From positions 52,224 through 116,223 of the forward strand of contig CACNSR010000006.1 of the NCBI GenBank assembly GCA_902623175.1: a stretch of 64,000 nt of DNA, given 5' to 3'. Position numbers and translations under genes: made by a program. The notes beneath the pieces are model-generated. The model was not told the DNA's origin. It did no database searches and worked only from the letters and a program-made list of their open reading frames with translations. Of the stretch, positions 61,979 through 64,000 are shown one piece after another. Each line of letters starts with the position of its first letter. The first letter of the stretch is position 1. This DNA comes from Halieaceae bacterium (GTDB taxonomy: Bacteria; Pseudomonadota; Gammaproteobacteria; Pseudomonadales; Halieaceae).

Positions 61979-63217
61979 TTAAAAATGCCTCGCAAACCAC
62001 TCTTTCACGCGACCTGCGAAACTGATGCCCTCCGACTCCACTCCCCGCCGCACTCGGGCACCATCCCGGGTCTCTTCCGCGCCATAAAGGAGCAGACCTA
62101 CAGCCGTTGCATAAATCGGGTTACGGATAATGTCGTGCAAGCCGCGTGCATATTGCGGTGCACCCACTCTGACCGGCATGTGGAAGATCTCCTCTGCGAG
62201 ATCCACCGCGCCTTCCATCTTTGACGTACCGCCAGTCAACACCACGCCGGCGGGTATTAATTCTTCGTAGCCGGAGCGTCTCAACTCCGATTGGATGAGC
62301 GTGAACAATTCGTCATAGCGAGGCTCCACGACCTCCGCGAGAGATTGTCTAGAGAGATCTCTGGGCGGGCGATCGCCCACACTGGGCACCTTAATCGTCT
62401 CGTCAGGGCCTGCCAGCTGGGTCAGCGCGCAGGCGTAGCGGATCTTGATCTCCTCTGCGTGCTGAGTCGGAGTGCGGAGCGCCATGGCGATGTCATTGGT
62501 CACCTGATCTCCAGCAATCGGAATGACGCCGGTATGGCGTATCGAGCCGTCCGTAAAAATGGCGATATCGGACGTCCCACCACCTACATCAACCAGACAA
62601 ACACCTAGATCCCTCTCGTCCTCTGTGATTACCGAGTAGCTCGACGCCAGTTGTTCCAAAATGATGCCGTCGACCGACAGTCCGCATCGCTCAATACACT
62701 TTTCGATGTTCTGTGCCGCATTTACTGCACAGGTAACGAGGTGAACCTTGGCTTCAAGGCGTACGCCTGACATACCGAGCGGCTCTCGAATACCTGACTG
62801 GTTGTCGATGACGTACTCCTGCGGGAGAACGTGTAAGACCTTCTGGTCGGCGGGTATCGCCACGGCCTGTGCCGCGTCGATAACGCGATCAATGTCTTGC
62901 TCAAAGACCTCTTGGTCGCGAATCGCCACAATCCCATGGGAATTCACCGAACGAATGTGACTGCCGGCGATACCCACGTAAACGGAGTGAATCTGACAGC
63001 CCGCCATCAGTTCGGCTTCTTCCACAGCGCGCTGTATCGCATTGACCGTGGATTCGATATTGACCACTACACCTTTTTTCATGCCTCTGGATGGGTGGGA
63101 GCCGATACCCACTACCTCCATGCCGCCATCGGGATCGATCTCGCCGACCACGGCGACGACCTTAGAGGTGCCGATGTCGAGTCCAACAATCATCTGCCTG
63201 GTCTCTTGCTGAGCCAT
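61979..63217 (-). CDS. ftsA: Cell division protein FtsA
   Basis: Actin-like protein that ties FtsZ to the membrane. The 412-residue product opens with IVGLDIGTSKVVAVVGEI (phosphate 1), has the 1C domain, CLVDVGGGTSDIAIFTDGSI (phosphate 2) and VVLTGGTSKMEGAVDLAEEI (adenosine motif). The C-terminal VKEWFARHF is the amphipathic membrane-targeting helix. ATG 63217 shares a base with the ftsQ stop (TAATG) behind GGAAGGG; the longer frame upstream is ftsQ overlap. Confidence 0.97.
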   Translation of the reverse strand: MAQQETRQMIVGLDIGTSKVVAVVGEIDPDGGMEVVGIGSHPSRGMKKGVVVNIESTVNAIQRAVEEAELMAGCQIHSVYVGIAGSHIRSVNSHGIVAIRDQEVFEQDIDRVIDAAQAVAIPADQKVLHVLPQEYVIDNQSGIREPLGMSGVRLEAKVHLVTCAVNAAQNIEKCIERCGLSVDGIILEQLASSYSVITEDERDLGVCLVDVGGGTSDIAIFTDGSIRHTGVIPIAGDQVTNDIAMALRTPTQHAEEIKIRYACALTQLAGPDETIKVPSVGDRPPRDLSRQSLAEVVEPRYDELFTLIQSELRRSGYEELIPAGVVLTGGTSKMEGAVDLAEEIFHMPVRVGAPQYARGLHDIIRNPIYATAVGLLLYGAEETRDGARVRRGVESEGISFAGRVKEWFARHF

Positions 63218-64000
63218 TACCCTTCCCCCCTGTTCTGCGCGCCCTGCATTGCCAGCTCCGCATCGCTGAATGTCACGGCAGCGCCGTGCTCGTAACGCAG
63301 ATCCACTTTGGCCACCGCCTGCGCGGGCAGCGCCTCCTCCCATAGCCGCTTGAATCGCGCCACGCGGTGGGAGATATCTTTCGTTCCCAATAGGAGCGAC
63401 AGACCGCTATCGAACCGGACAGCCACCTGCCCCAGGGGGTCTAGTGAGAGCTCGCTGATTTGCAGCCCGGTGGGTTCCAGGAGCCCCGTCAGTGTTTGGT
63501 AGCGCCGCACTAAAGATGCCTCGGCTCCATCCGGACCAATGAGTGAAGGCAGATCTTGGTAGAGCGGGTCTGGATTCGCCGCAAAAAACTCACCTTCATG
63601 GTTGAGGTAGCCGCCCTCTCCCCAGCGAGCAAGCGGCCTCTGCTCGGTCAGCGTCACCTCAAATTCCGCCGGCCAGCGTCGCCGAATATTGACCCGGTAC
63701 ACCCAGGACAGCGATTCGAGCTCATGACGCAGATCGGTAAGATCCGTGGCGAAAAAGCCCGCTGCGACACGGGGTGCCAACCGCGACTGGATCGCCTCGA
63801 TATCAATATGCTGGACGTCACCCTTGATCGTCAGCCGCTCCACCTGCTGAGCACTGAGATGGGTCCCCCCTTGATAAAACCCAGCGCTAACTAGGGCAAC
63901 CCCCGTCACTAACAGACCGCGATTCACCCAGCGTCTTAGCCGCGAGACAGGTGCGATGGTCGTTTGACACGCAGCCGGTTTTCGCGTGGCGCGACGCGGT
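63217..64000 (-). CDS. ftsQ: Cell division protein FtsQ (5' end beyond window)
   Basis: Bitopic divisome protein connecting early and late division proteins. One membrane helix (LLVTGVALVSAGFYQ) is followed by a POTRA domain (VERLTIKGDVQHIDIEAIQS) and the beta domain (WVYRVNIRRRWPAEFEVTLT, EQRPLARWGEGGYLNHEGEF). The frame is open to the window edge, and the residues before the helix are basic (VSRLRRWVNRG), as in FtsQ cytoplasmic tails. GTG 63927 would leave almost no tail, so the real start probably lies outside. At least 260 residues are visible. Confidence 0.92.
   Translation of the reverse strand, partial: PRRATRKPAACQTTIAPVSRLRRWVNRGLLVTGVALVSAGFYQGGTHLSAQQVERLTIKGDVQHIDIEAIQSRLAPRVAAGFFATDLTDLRHELESLSWVYRVNIRRRWPAEFEVTLTEQRPLARWGEGGYLNHEGEFFAANPDPLYQDLPSLIGPDGAEASLVRRYQTLTGLLEPTGLQISELSLDPLGQVAVRFDSGLSLLLGTKDISHRVARFKRLWEEALPAQAVAKVDLRYEHGAAVTFSDAELAMQGAQNRGEG

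Noticed and set aside
1..64000. tRNA genes, rRNA genes, CRISPR arrays, insertion sequences, prophage or att sites
   Set aside because: Looked for across the window by eye; no cloverleaf with CCA end, no regularly spaced repeats, and no transposase or integrase motif was found.

Overview
The window reads as the chromosome of a free-living, probably marine gammaproteobacterium. Gene content and order fit the Pseudomonas/Cellvibrio/OM60-NOR5 side of the class: gyrA-serC-pheA-tyrA-aroA-cmk-rpsA, scpA-scpB-rluB beside yciO-rnm-yciB, the T2SS gspC-N block, ampE-ampD/nadC, pilD-coaE-mutT-argJ-secA and lpxC-ftsZ-ftsA-ftsQ. The lineage is an inference from synteny and protein style; there is no rRNA gene to settle it. 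The DNA is GC-rich and very tightly packed. Many genes overlap by 1 to 4 bases (ATGA, TAATG, GTGA, TGATG), three convergent pairs overlap at their stop codons, and no gene-free stretch is clearly longer than 300 bases. I found no tRNA, rRNA, insertion sequence, prophage or CRISPR array.

Layout. (1) 1-8327, minus: gyrA, serC, pheA, tyrA, aroA, cmk and the start of rpsA. (2) 8491-11957, plus: MTA/SAH deaminase, ubiG, mupP-like phosphatase, yciK. (3) 11963-15876, minus: rnm, yciO, scpA, scpB, rluB. (4) 15996-20802, plus: yciB, an SH3 membrane protein, a secreted cyclophilin, an unusual pdxJ, rluA, DUF2244, rsmE; then msrA on minus. (5) 21639-25170, plus: a poorly characterised block with a 67-aa protein, a VWA protein that lacks an ordinary start codon, a membrane J-domain protein, a 96-aa acidic-tailed protein, an htpX that stops before its protease domain, and a DegS/HhoA-like protease. 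(6) 25176-27928, minus: two sodium-coupled amino-acid transporters. (7) 28035-39510, minus: a complete type II secretion operon. (8) 39652-44494, plus: a TPP riboswitch driving TonB receptor, YkoF-type protein, PnuT, thiamine kinase and panE. (9) 44491-54197: ampE, ampD, nadC, rraA, acyl-CoA dehydrogenase, LysR regulator, glcB, a broken pilC tail, pilD, coaE. (10) 54194-64000, minus: ftsQ, ftsA, ftsZ, lpxC, M23 peptidase, secA, argJ, mutT.

How parts fit together. The prepilin peptidase in region 9 is the enzyme the five pseudopilins in region 7 need. It sits beside a dead fragment of pilC, which suggests the type IV pilus genes once between nadC and pilD were lost while pilD was kept for secretion. 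Region 8 looks like a self-contained thiamine uptake and salvage unit. Region 5 combines a J-domain co-chaperone, a MIDAS-type VWA protein, a protease-dead HtpX half and a periplasmic serine protease, and may be an envelope protein quality-control set. It is the part of the window least explained by known systems.
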